In this document: positions 42,812 through 54,259 of the stretch, piece by piece
Numbering within the stretch: position 1 is the first letter of the stretch
Layout: each line of letters starts with the position of its first letter
Assembly (NCBI GenBank): GCA_032358165.1
Contig: JAALGY010000054.1
Span: 1-64,000 of the forward strand
DNA from: Diplosphaera chodatii
Lineage: Eukaryota > Chlorophyta > Trebouxiophyceae > Prasiolales > Stichococcaceae
Length of the DNA stretch: 64,000 bases
Direction of reading: 5' to 3'
Notes under the pieces: model-generated
Seen by the model: the letters and a program-made list of their open reading frames with translations, nothing else
Database searches by the model: none
What the model was told of the DNA's origin: nothing
Position numbers and translations under genes: made by a program

Positions 42812-43614
42812 CCCCCAGGGCGCCTACTGAGACGTTTTCCGGCGTGATACAGTTGATATTTCGCAACGGATCTCGACCTCTGCACCATGGGTCGCTGGGT
42901 TGGCAGCCAGTAAGAAGCCAGATGCAACAGCCACGTTGCCACGAGTTTCAACAATGATGATGTACGGTATAAGACGTCCACTCTCATAACCCTCAGTCCT
43001 CGGTCTGTCAGAACCGCTGATGCAGCTGGACGCTGCGTGTTGCTACTGCTGCATGCTCGCTATATGGTAGTGCCTGTACAGGAGCCTGATCAGTGCTCTA
43101 TGCTCTAGGCGTAGCAGGTTCAGCAGTACCACCATGTTGCAGTGCAGCCTGCTTACCAATATCCATTAGCAGATCAAAACACGTTAGCAAACATCTATCA
43201 ACCTCAAATACAACGCCGCAGGCGCACTGTGCAGCCTGCAGACGACAAATCACAAACTGCAGAATGAACATGACAGACAAGCGCGGCTTTGCTGACAACA
43301 CAGTCAGCAGCAGCTGTTCCCATGTGATCTCCATGTGCTGGACTGGACTGCCAAGTGTTCATGTACACATCAAAGGTGCTGCTGCGGGCGACCGAGCTAG
43401 CGTGTGTTGAACGGCTGAGTTGACATGCAGGCTGCAGTCTGGCCCGTTCCTTTGCCGGGTGCTGCAGGACAACCAGCGCCTGCAGGTCTGTGCTGCTAGG
43501 TGCGACGACCGCAGCTGGCTGGTGCTGTTGCAAGGCCGACTTGGCCATCTGTCAGGCGTCTGACGGCGTGCCACAGGTAGCGGCGCCGGCTGCTGCGGTT
43601 AGCTGGCACGCTGC
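42812..43614. other. Intergenic region between the cupin gene and SQD2
   Basis: Lies upstream of the minus-strand cupin start and downstream of the minus-strand SQD2 stop. No domain-bearing frame is seen. The stretch is AT-richer than the flanking exons. Confidence 0.45.
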
Positions 43615-46600
43615 TCAGTCGGCCAGCAGCGGGTTGTCCACGCCGTTGACCAGGTCTGCCTGCAGCGTCAATTCAGGGCAAAACATTGGCCTCATGTGGG
43701 GAATAATATGCATCATGAGACACAAACGTTGGAATGGCATCCTTCGCATGGTGTCATGAGCAGCATTGACACTCAGCTTGCTCACACACTCTTTGGGCAT
43801 GACCGCTGGTGTGAGCTGCCTGCTGGCAGTGTGCAGCATTCCGCGGCTCCAGGGCTGGCTCCAGGGTGGCCACTGAAGCACGTCAACCAGACGCACGCAA
43901 AGCTGGGCACCTGCTGGTAGTGGGCCTCTGGTCGGAAGGGGCGCGCGTAGTCCAGCTGCCGCCCCGCCCACGCCGCGACCGCCAGCACGCTGCCCAGCAC
44001 CGCCCGCAGCAGCCGGGCAAACAGCTCCCGCAGCGGGCGCCACCTACATGCGCATGCCAAACAATGGGCCAGATATTAAAGTAAGCGAAGTTGCTGCTCC
44101 TTCCTACTTCCAAATTCCTGGATCATTTGATGTTTGTCCACTAATCGTCCAGCCAACCCATGATTGAGTGATGCCTAAACCCGGCGCTCGATGCATTGAT
44201 GGATGCTGGCGTACAGCTCAGCGTGGCACCGGGTGTTTGCACGGTTGCCCCGGGGGCTGACATGTCCAGGTTGTGACAGACATGCTCAGCTGTGTCGAGC
44301 TTCCGAAGGAGGACACATGCATGCACGTCGCTCTGGCCGACAGCGTGTGCTCGACCCCAGGCACAAGCGCGGCAATGACACAACAGCAGCCGCACCGCTA
44401 GGCTGCGGCTGTTGAAATTGGCAGCACGAAGTTGACAACGTTTGCAAGTTGCAGGCTTGCGACTCACAGGTGCTTGCCGCGGTAGTTCAGAATGGCGCGC
44501 GCGTACTGCTGGCTGCGCAGACGCGCCGTGGCGGCCGTCCACCCCCACTGCTCCACCTGGGGGTAAAAATATCAAAATATCAACCCCTCAGCTGAGACTC
44601 TGTCGCGAGCCCGTGCCCAGCAGCTGTCACCGTTGCTGTCGGCACATGCGCAGCTCGCTGCAGGGGGCACTGGGGAGCGCTGCTGCTGTCGCTGGCACCT
44701 CGCACTCATGGACTGTCAAGACTCCGGATGCCGTCGGTGGGGTGTGAACACCAGCAACCGACCTCCTTGCGAGCCGCCGCCCCCATCTGCCGCCGCTTGT
44801 CGGGGTTCGCCACCAGGTCCCGCGTCAGCCGCACCGCCTCATCGATGTCGCCCGACGGGTACAGCAGCCCTGCAGCATGGACAGGGATGCAACGGCGTCG
44901 GTGTTCTTTGCTGTGTACCGCAGTTCGGACAGCAGGAAACTGCAGCAGCAGCTGCTGGCGGGCAGGCTCTGAGCACGTCTTCTGGATACTGGGTGGCTAT
45001 GTCCCTGGCAAGTGACGCGCTGTGGTAGCCCTGCCTTGCTGCAGGCCCAAGTTGCAGATGTGGGCTGCGCTGTGCTATGCACGCAGACTGAAGTCGTACC
45101 TGCAACCCCTGGCTGCGTTACGATGTCCAGCAGCCCGCCGGCTGCCACTGCGATTACCGGCAGCCCAGCCGCCATCGCCTGCAATACCAGAACGTATGCT
45201 GCATCGAGGGATGGGCACTGAATTCTTGGGCGGGTTTGCGCACACGTGTGTGAGGACACATCCTCGACACAGGGGGCTGCTGTGCATGGCATCGCATAGG
45301 CAGCGCCTCGTGCTGTGGGAGGCGCTGCACTTGCATGCATATGCACAGCAGCGCTGCATGCCGGCATTGCTGCTGCGTGTCCTTCACACTTAATGTGCCT
45401 GGATTGAAGCCGCAATTTGCTGGATGCACAGGGCGTCTTTGGGCTGTGGATCCATGCTATCAGGCGCAGCTGCCACTATGCACTCCATTCCCTGTCAGTC
45501 TTGCTTCGAAGGGAACTCAGGGACTTGAGAAGGGAGATGGAAGGGAAACGGGAGGACTGGCGCGCACCTCCAGCACCACGAAGCCCAGCGTCTCTGACTC
45601 GGAGGGCATCATGAAGATGTCGGCGCTGGCGTACGCCTCCCGCAGCTCCTGCCCCCGCAGCATGCCCTGCAGCACACTGTCCGACCGTCAGAGTATGGCA
45701 TGCGATGCCGACTCTCGCAGAATGATTTTCATTGATGACTCCGTACAACCCCCAATCGTTCCGAGGCTGGCCGCCTGACAATCAGGCAGGTCGGCGACGC
45801 AGTGGTCCCACGCACAGGCGACTGCGCTTCGGGCTTCCAGCCCGGCGATCTCAGCCGCTGAGCCAGCAAGCGCACCATGAAGGTGACGGGCAGCCCGCGG
45901 AAGTGCTCCTCGAGCGCGGGTCGCGTGGGGCCGTCGCCGACGAATGCGAGCGTCACGCCGGGCGTCTCGGCGATCACCCGCCGCAGCACCTCCAGGTTCT
46001 TCTCTGCAGCGGCAGCACCACACGCAGTCTCCAGGCCACTGCCTCATCTGGTGTTTCAGGCGTGCCGCTCATGACGCCTCGGCCATCTCGCTCCTGAGCA
46101 GCGTTGTCAGTGTGAGAGTCGGAGTCGCAAAGAGCATCTCACAGCGCCAGGAGCCATGCTCGCATGCTATCTGTGGTGCAGGCGAAGGCTTGGCAGCGGC
46201 CTGGGCTGTGGACCAGCTTATCCATGAGCACGCCGTGCACTGCCACCAGCAGACTGGGCAGCAAACAGCAGGTGCCGGGCATCGCATCGTGAAGGCGCAT
46301 CGCCCTCGGTGTGGCAACTGCGGCAGCTGTGACGGTGCACTCCAGCTCAGTGCACAACGGCACCTGGGCCCAGGCGGCCGATGTAGACCAGGATGGGGCG
46401 CTCGGGGCGGCCGCCCGACATGCGTTCCCGCATCGTCTCGCTGCGGTGGCGCGGGTGGAACTCCTCAGTATCCACGCCCCGCTGCCACACGTCCAGGCAG
46501 CCGGGCGGGCACCGGTTCCGCAGCAGCTCGTCCTGCGGGTAGGTGACCGAAATACGTATACATACATATTGATATGCTACTTGATGTTCTTATTACTTAT

Positions 46601-48735
46601 CTTGGTGTATATACATATTACACTTTGGTGCTCGCACAGCGTGGAGCTCGCGCCAACACGCTGGGAACGGTCGGTGCTTTGGCGATGGAGGGGCTGGCGG
46701 GGTCGGTGAGCAGCAGATTGGAATCCCCACTGCCAATGTAGGTATAGTTACAAGTGAACAAGCATTGGATTGGGCATTTCCCGGTGAAATGGTCAGAGGC
46801 TCAGGAATGTGGGTGCAAGCGGCAGGGGAGGCGCGGCTCGCGTCGCTGCCGTGTCGGCTCCTGGGGCGGTGGCGAGCGCCGTGGCGGGCGGCTGCATGTG
46901 CTCCGCTGCCCGTGCATGTGCTGCACTTTGACTAAGCTGGCCGGCTTGAACGCTTCAAACGGCGCCCACCTTCATGACTTGCGAGGTGACCAGGGTGAGG
47001 TCGGACCAGCGCGAGCAGAAGCGGATGAGGCTCCACATGGGCGCCACGAACCCCTTCCACGTGTACCTGCAGCGCCGGCCAGCACGTGGTTGGTACCTCG
47101 GCAAGTGGGCGGCAGCTGCCGACGTCCGGCACGCCATCGGCAGCCTGACAGAGCATGCCGCGGGCCAGCGGGTGCTGTGGCAGCCCACTTGGGAGCAGCA
47201 GCAAATTTTGCGCCGAAAGCAGCATGCAAGCGGCTTCATGTGAGAGACTGTGAGACGCAGGCGACGTGCCGCCGGACACCACACACTTGGGGATGTAGTC
47301 CGGCACGTGCGTGTGGTAGGACACCACCAGCGGGATGGCCAGCAGCTTGGCGTACAGGATGGAGCCAAACACCAGCACGCCTGCGGGTGCACAGGGCTGT
47401 CGCAGCACGAGTACCAGTGGCTGTAGGCGACAGCAGAGTGAGCCAGGTCCAGCTGGCCTTCTCCTTTCCTTTCAGCACTGCTGTCGCAGCGCAGCAGCAG
47501 TGCGGCGGCCGGCGCGGCACCTGGGGAGGAGGCGTGGATGACGTGGGGCCGCGTCATGATGAGGTGCCACAGCACACGCAGCGACAGCCCGCAGCTCAGC
47601 AGCAGCGTCGGCGCGTTGTACCAGGGGAACTGGAAACCCAGGACCTTGAACACCTGCACGCGCCGACACGCTGTCAGCCGCCAGCCGGGGGCAGCCCGAT
47701 GCCGGCGCAGCCGCTGCCGGCGGCACAGTCTCGGGGCGCGCAAACATGCCGTCTGGCGCACAACCGTTTGCTGTGGGCAGCCCTCTGGGTGAGCACATGT
47801 GGGGGCGCCTATTGCCGCCGTAGACACACAACTGCACAGGTGAGGGGTTCGCAGGTGGAGAGGTGCTTCGCATCTGGGTGAGCACCGAGCGCAAAACGAA
47901 GCGCCCCCTTGCGCTCTCAGCTGCAACGGACAGCTGCATGCCAAGGTACTGCTCAGTCGCAAGCATGTCAGAGGCCTGAGTGCCCACCCGGGCGCCGTGG
48001 TAGTCCGCGGGCGGCTGGCGGTCGGGCGTGAAGACCATGACCTCGTCGCCGGCGGCGCGCAGCCCCTTGATGAGGCACTCGAAGCGGTTCTTCATGCCGC
48101 TGACGTGGCTGAAGGGGCTGGGCTTCTGCATGCATCGCGTCGGACGCGCTCAGCGGGCGCTGCCATGGTCACACCTGCTGCCACCCCAGCTCCACAGGGA
48201 GCGCCAGTCTGTGCTACAGGCATGTACCCGGCTCTGCCCATGTTGAGGAGCAGGTGCTCCGCAGCACTTGAAGCGGGCCTCTGGTTGCAGTCAACTGCTG
48301 GTGACGCCGCAACTGCTGCATAGGCGCACCCAACCACAGAACACGCTGCTCACCACCATCCCCGTAATCCCTTGGAATAGGACAGCAGGCTGTGTAACAA
48401 CGACACCGAGCCCACAGCAGGACGCTGTGGACGCCGGCGGATAGCCACCTAAACGCCTTTGTATCTCGAACACCCCGGCAGGCACCTGCTAGGCTGTCCA
48501 AAGTGGCAAGATCGGAACTCACCACGAAGATGGCGACGCGACGGGGCGAGTCGGACTCCCCTTGAGCCTGCGATGGCTGAGACTGCTGCTGGATCACGGC
48601 TGCAGGCGCCATGCTGCGACGTCTGAGCTGCACCTGCCACTGGTGATGTCTGCCGGATGTGATCTGCCTGTGGTGCCTCAGCAGCGGTGGCTGCGCTCTC
48701 AGGCTGTGCATTTGATGCGTTTGAACCGCCCGCAT
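43615..48735 (-). CDS. SQD2: Sulfoquinovosyltransferase SQD2 (sulfolipid synthase)
   Basis: Thirteen exons join in phase to 507 aa: 48523-48735, 47988-48125, 47521-47653, 47287-47380, 46970-47066, 46364-46532, 45876-46003, 45568-45666, 45100-45178, 44763-44869, 44468-44556, 43911-44043 and 43615-43659. The enzyme moves sulfoquinovose from its UDP form to diacylglycerol, the last step of chloroplast sulfolipid synthesis. Residues 1-60 are a basic transit-like leader. The GT4 fold opens with [15 protein letters not shown] (72-86). Diagnostic blocks are [61 protein letters not shown] and [16 protein letters not shown], carrying the family E-x7-E motif. All agree with plant SQD2. The tail after about residue 448 is hydrophobic and basic ([18 protein letters not shown]) and could hold the protein at the envelope. 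The start was chosen as the first ATG of the open frame (48735); later ATGs are possible. Confidence 0.93.
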
Positions 48736-49538
48736 GGCGGTCCTGCGCGTGGTACCGACCACAGGGCGCCTGCACCAGCTGTTTGCAGGTCACAGGAGGG
48801 TATCTTGAGCTGACTTTGCACCAGATTTTCGCACCGTTGCCGTGCTGTTGTCTGTTGGAGTTGCGGCTCAGGTGTTGCACGGGTGCGAGGCGACTGGCAG
48901 TCATTGCTTCGCGAAGCAACAAGTATCTCGGCCCTCCGCCGAGCATCAGGCATCTTGCACGAATCTCGGTTCGGCTGCCCTGGAGCATGGCCCGTGTTCA
49001 GTGCTCGAGACAGTTGAGTTGCAGGGCAGGTGCTTGCTCTCAGCTGTTTCAACCTGAAGTTGCCAAAGTCCCATTGCTGCGCTCTCCGACAATGGCAGCA
49101 CTTGTAGCAATATGACACAACACTCAAATATGTCCAACAGTCCGACAAGACCAGGGCGCGCTCAGCGAGGCATACAGCATGCCCAGCCACAAAGCGCAAT
49201 GTTACACAAGCGACACTGTGGCAGTGCTGAGGCGCGTCACACATGGGCAAGCGCAAGTCCCGCAGAGCGATGCTACTTTTGCCCGTGCTGCTGCAGGCCA
49301 AGAGCGCTGCGCAGCCAGCAGCCGCTGCGGTGTGCCAGGGGCATTCAAGCGCCGCATGCCTGCCGCGAGATGGCTGCAGCGTGCGCGGCAGCTGTGGGCG
49401 CCTGGCATGGCACCCAGCTGCGCGGCAGCAGCGGCAAGGGGAGACCCCTTCTTCCCCGTGGGTAGCCAGTCTCTGTAGGGTTTATGCCTCCCCGCTGCGG
49501 GGGCGCCTGGAGGCGCCGCCCGCACCTCCCGCGCCCGC
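48736..49538. other. Intergenic region between SQD2 and psbP
   Basis: Contains the SQD2 upstream region and the psbP 3' untranslated region, with a minus-strand TGTAA candidate at 49202-49206. No additional gene is supported. Confidence 0.45.
49202..49206 (-). terminator. Candidate polyadenylation signal (TGTAA) of psbP
   Basis: TGTAA on the minus strand, about 335 bases after the psbP stop codon. Confidence 0.4.
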
Positions 49539-50306
49539 TCAGGCCACCGTGAACGAGTTCCAGGCGCCCTTGGCGTCCTTGTCGACGCCCTTGAACCACC
49601 GCTTGTCGCCGACCTGGACCTTCAGAATGTACAGCTGGCCGCCGGACACTGCCGCTGTGATGAGCTGGTGGCGGCCGCCCTCATCGCCATCGGCTGTGCG
49701 GGTGAGGATCTCGTACTTGTAGTAGGGCTTGCCCGACTTGTCATTCGCCTCCTGCACATCCAGCAGCGCTGCGGACGACACCTTGCCGGACTTGAAGCCG
49801 CCCTCTGACGCTGTCTCGCCGGTGAAGACCTGGGTGCCGAGCAGGAACTTGAACTCGTTCAGGAACTTCTCGGGGCCGCCGTAGCCGGTGATGGACGACT
49901 TGTCCGTCTTCTGGACGATTACCGCCAGGTTGGTCACCGCGTCGAAGTTGTCCTCGTACCTCATGGCGACGCCCGGGAAGTCAAACTCCTTTGACGGGTT
50001 CCACTTGGCGGGCAGCAGCAGCGCGTAGCCCTCGCCGGCGTACGGCACAAAGCCAGCCTTGTTGGTGGTCTTGCCGAAGATGTTGGCAGACTCGCCGTAT
50101 GCGGCCTGCGACGGGTCGGCGCGCGTCACCAGGGCGGCGCCGACTGCCAGCAGGCCCAGAGACGAGCGCCGGCTGGCCTCCTGCTGCTGGGCGCGCACGA
50201 CCACGGGGCAGCGCGCGGCGGAGCTGGCGGCAGGCCGGGATGCCCGCAGCTCCTGGGTCGAGCCCAGCACAGCGCTCCGCAGGTTGGCGGTCATCGACAG
50301 CGCCAT
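49539..50306 (-). CDS. psbP: PsbP, 23-kDa oxygen-evolving enhancer protein 2 of photosystem II
   Basis: An uninterrupted 255-codon frame runs from ATG 50306 to TGA 49539-49541. Residues 1-45 form a chloroplast transit peptide (MALSMTANLRSAVLGSTQEL). Residues about 46-69 form a twin-arginine thylakoid signal (RRSSLGLLAVGAALVTRADP, ending SQA before AYGESANIFG, the usual mature start). The mature PsbP fold shows GFVPYAGEGYALLLPAKWNP, FDFPGVAMRYEDNFD, YGGPEKFLNEFKFLLG, KPYYKYEILTRTADGDEGGR and VGDKRWFKGVDKDAKGAWNS. The protein binds the lumenal face of photosystem II and helps retain Ca2+ and Cl- at the manganese cluster. It is intronless in a window where most genes have many introns. Full-length and apparently functional. 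Confidence 0.97.
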   Translation of the reverse strand: MALSMTANLRSAVLGSTQELRASRPAASSAARCPVVVRAQQQEASRRSSLGLLAVGAALVTRADPSQAAYGESANIFGKTTNKAGFVPYAGEGYALLLPAKWNPSKEFDFPGVAMRYEDNFDAVTNLAVIVQKTDKSSITGYGGPEKFLNEFKFLLGTQVFTGETASEGGFKSGKVSSAALLDVQEANDKSGKPYYKYEILTRTADGDEGGRHQLITAAVSGGQLYILKVQVGDKRWFKGVDKDAKGAWNSFTVA

Positions 50307-51519
50307 TGTGACTGTCTGCTGGCTGCCTGGATGCTGGGCGACGGCCTGCGGTGTGTGCTGGCGCTGCGGTGTGCCGCTGTTGTCACATCTGCAGATTTAG
50401 CCAAGGCTTATCCAGGGTGCGAAGCATCCTCCGCCTGAACCCTGGATCTGCTCCGAGCTGTACCTGCCAGAACTGCTGCCCAAGTGCCCAACTTTCCGAT
50501 TGCCCATTGACCATCCTCAACACCTCGCACCTATGGAGCCGCTTTGCTTTCGACTTTTGGTGGTCTTTCAGCCTCGCACCGACGTTTGCAGGCATGATAC
50601 TATATATGTGAGGCCGCTGCACACACACCGCCAGTGCAGCAGATGACCCTGGCAAGGTGTTCTCTGCACCACAGCGGTGCAGTGCGGGACCAGACCTGGC
50701 CCTGCGGCGATGGCAAGCACAGCCTCTAGCAACTGCACCCGCTCCCTGCTTTTGCGCCGGACCTCAACCAGCTTGGACCCACCATCCTTCGCGTCAGACG
50801 CGGTCAAATTTGGCGTTTGGTGCGGGGTCCAGCCCCCCGTTGTGGGATCAAAGCCATGCAAGCAAGCTAGCTGCAGTCGCACAATATTCTAACGTACTAG
50901 TGACTTCAAGTGTGCAAACATGCAGGAGGCGGGCGTGGGGGACATAGAATCCTTGGTGGTACAGTTGGTAGTGTGACTGTGCAAGTGACACATAGGCCTA
51001 TATATGGTAGGGTTGGCTGTTGACATGTCAACGATATTTGCGCTCGCATGTTTGAATGGTAGCAGCTGATGTACACATCTCATTATAACTTGCAGTATAT
51101 GACAAACCCTTCCACAAGCATACCTGAACTGTTGTGGGAATAACGCGGTACCATGACAGGTGCCCAAACGGTCGAAAAGTCAGGGCTGCCAGCCGCTGTT
51201 CCGTAAAGCAGGCAAACTCGCCTCATGCATACAAGCAAGGCATCCAGCAGAGGTGTCTGGTGCTAAGCAGATCCCAGCGGGACGAGCAACCACGCACTGG
51301 CAAGCACTTGCGTTTGAGGTGTGGATGGCCGCTGGCAGCTGAACCTGCGACCATCTTGCTTCATGCCTTCACCAAGCAGCACATGAGGTTGGGGATCTTG
51401 CATGCGCCCAAGTGGCAACGCTCGCTGCGACAGACATCAATGGCGCTACATGCATGAATAGAAACAAACCTCCGCATGTTGCACTCACCCGGTGCTCACT
51501 GTCGGATTGATTGACTGCT
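50307..51519. other. Region upstream of psbP, no supported gene
   Basis: Frames at 50,383-50,655 and 51,134-51,457 have no recognisable domain. The stretch holds the psbP promoter and the 3' side of the small membrane-protein candidate. Confidence 0.4.
50601..50607 (-). promoter_or_regulatory. Possible TATA box upstream of psbP
   Basis: A TATATAT tract about 295 bases upstream of the psbP start codon. The distance would require a long 5' untranslated region, so the assignment is weak. Confidence 0.25.
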
Positions 51520-52209
51520 TCAAATGATGCTCAACATTGCGATGAATATCACCAGCAAGCCTGGCAGCAAGACGAAGGACAGCAGTGCATCCTACGCGAC
51601 GGCAAGGTTGGACAATCAGCATAAGCATGCCTTATCGCGTTGCCACCCTATAACAGTGCTGACCGCATGCAGTACTGGTGTGTAAGCAGACGAGTACCTT
51701 CAGCTTTCCGTCGGTTGTGGTGAGCTCCACAATAAACAGCGCGAACATGGCAGCAAATGCTGCCAACCACCACTTGGCCGGCCCCTCAAATGTTATTGGA
51801 CCCTGCTTACACAAGCACGGTACACTTTGCATGGGCAATTGACATGATGTGGATGTTTCAGTAGCAGAGAGCAAAGACCCATGCGGAGCAGACGTGGCGG
51901 TAGTCGCACAACAGTCAGGGCACACCATCTTGTCAAGCGGTGCGCGCAGACTGTGGACCCTGAAGGCTGCTGGGCGGATAGACGACCGGCTCCTGATGCA
52001 GGAAGCTTGATTCGCCGCTCGTGAATGAAGATCATTGATGCAATACCACAGCAGGCACCTCGGTCATGCATACCGTTTGCAAGGCTGAGGTGATGCTGCT
52101 GCCGAATTGCGATGCAGCAGCGCGGTCTGTGGAAGCTGCACGCGAGATAGGATGCAGCAAGGACCCTGAGGGGATGAGCAGGCGCGGTTGCCGGGCAGCA
52201 TCTTAGCAT
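51520..52209 (-). CDS. Possible very small two-helix membrane protein
   Basis: Two exons with good splice sites and matching phase, 51698-51802 and 51520-51591 (TGA), encode FEGPAKWWLAAFAAMFALFI, then VELTTTDGKLK and ALLSFVLLPGLLVIFIAMLS. These are two hydrophobic helices joined by a short polar loop, with a stop just after the second. An upstream ATG exon (52165-52209, MLRCCPATAPAHPLR) splices in phase and would give 73 aa. I do not recognise the family. The compact two-helix layout resembles small subunits of membrane complexes, but no function can be assigned. The first exon is the least certain part. Confidence 0.4.
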
Positions 52210-52699
52210 TCATCTTGCGACGAGACCCTGTGTCATGCCAGTGCAGGAGTAGCGATAGTAGCTGCCCTGCGATGGAGCTTTCGCAGTGGATGCGCGCTGA
52301 AACTTCACGGAGATGCTTGTGGATGTCCGAAACGCAATCGGCACAACTTTGGCAGCATCAGACTCGAGGTGGCAAAGTTGCCCACAATAATGGCGCCATG
52401 GCGGGGGGAGATTACGACCGTGGAGCTTGCCCTTGCACCGGCCTGCCTAGTGTTTGCCCTTCACAGTCATCGGGGCCAAAGTCGCGTCTCACTACTGTTG
52501 TTGAGCCCTTGATCGTGCGACCGGGGCTCTTACATCGGTCAACATGCAGAGGGATATGAGGGCCAGATTCTATATATGTACCTTGCGGCCAGTTACAGCC
52601 TGCGATGCCAGGTGTCAGGAAGTCTCAGGAAGTCTCTTGCTCATGAGGTCCCAATATGCCTGGACACGCTAATTGGCAACCCGACACCCAATGTCATTG

Positions 52700-54041
52700 T
52701 TACTATGCAGCTGTATGACATTCGACGGGCAAAGCTTCACAGTTCATGCTTGAGGCTCCGAGCAGATCTTAGCAACAACGAGCGGTCATTGTTGCACTCA
52801 CAGAAACAAAGCTGCGAAAGCAGGACCTTAGGAAGAACGGGCTGCAGTGAACTGGCTGCAGACACAGCTGCTTGGCTATGCGTTGATTGGCTCCTGTCAT
52901 CCAAAATCTACAGCCGTCAGGTGGGCGCCCTCGCTGCCAAAGGCTCAGCGGCAAGGCAGAAACGCCGCCGAGGCTGCGGCTAACAGCACAGCCACTCGCG
53001 CCTGTGTGGGCGTGCTGCTGGCAATCCAGTCCGAATGTGCAGAGCATCACTTGCTGTATGTGCACCAGCCACTAGCCACCCTGCAGGGGCATGCCTGCCA
53101 CATCAGCATCACTCTGCCAGAACAACCAGCTGCTACATGTCAAAAGCGGTGTGAATCAGCCAAATCATACAGATTTGAGACCTGTATGGACAGACATCAA
53201 CTCATACATCACCTATGCTGAAAATTGTGCGGTCGCAGCGGGCGGCAAGCTGCTCCTGGCCGGCGACTGGAATGGTGTGCAAATCCCTGCAGACAGGGGG
53301 CCACACCCTCAAATGACCGACGCAGACGGTCAAAAGATTGATGAGCTGGAGCTGCAATCGGTGTTTGCAGATGAGAACAGCACAATCGGTCCACGATGCC
53401 GCCAGCTGTCATATGAGCGTGTATGCAAACAGGGCGTGGAGTCAATGTCCAGGATCGATGACTTCCTGTGCATGCGCAGGTGTGGGCTGGCGGCGGCTGC
53501 CAGGCGCATGGAGCAACCACAGCTGATTGATGATGACTTCACAAGGTGCTCTAATCACAGGCCGGTGGTCCTGCACCTGCGCTACGGCGACATCTTCTCA
53601 TGCCCCCTGCCGCAGCGTTTGCAACGCCCAGCCCCACGTCCAGGCCTTCAGCGGCTGCTCACTGCGCTGCAGCTGCAGCGCTTCCAGGCAGGCAGGCTCA
53701 CACGCTCGGGCGCAGCAGCCTCTGCGGCAGCGGCCCAGTTCAGGGTGCTGATGATTTCCACCACCGCCATGTTGAAGGGTGGAAGGACTGCCTGTGACAC
53801 GAAGATGGAGCAACTAGTCACTGATTGCATTGAAGAGGCCACTCGATGCGGCGGTGACTTCACGCCGGCTGAAACACCCCACTTGCAGAGCGGCAGAGCC
53901 AAACAGGCAAGCCCTGTCCATATGGCCCGCACCCAGCAGTGCCGCTATAATGACGCTTACAAGACAGAGCGCCCATGTGTAGATTATTCCACCGCCTCGT
54001 GGTGGAGTGCAAGGAGGGACGGAAGACCCCACGATAGCTAG
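52700..54041 (+). pseudogene. LINE endonuclease (APE-type EEP domain), broken
   Basis: The domain starts in one frame near 52,780 (VIVALTETKLRKQ, the catalytic Glu block). After stops it continues in the frame of 53,091-54,041, which has KLLLAGDWNGVQI (GDxN block), SMSRIDDFLC (SRIDxF block) and CSNHRPVVLHL (final S-[DN]-H block, with Asn in place of the usual Asp). In active elements this enzyme nicks target DNA. The replaced Asp and the internal stops indicate inactivity. Confidence 0.78.
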
Positions 54042-54259
54042 TCGCATTGTCACCCAGGAGTACTCGCAGCGTTTCCCAAAGCTTGCAGGACCCTTGACAA
54101 CGATTGCAGAGGCCCGGCATGCGCACGCAGCAAAAGTAAAAACGACTGGGCCAAAAAACGGCTGCAAAGAGGGCAGTCATCCAGGAGCAATGCGATCAGC
54201 GCGCAACGTTCGAACACAGGCTGTACCACAAGAAGCGGCAGCTCTACATCAGGAAGGCG

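Noticed and set aside
52188..52559. Plus-strand 123-codon frame just upstream of the LINE as its first open reading frame
   Set aside because: No gag-like zinc knuckle or coiled coil is visible, so I could not support it as the element's ORF1.
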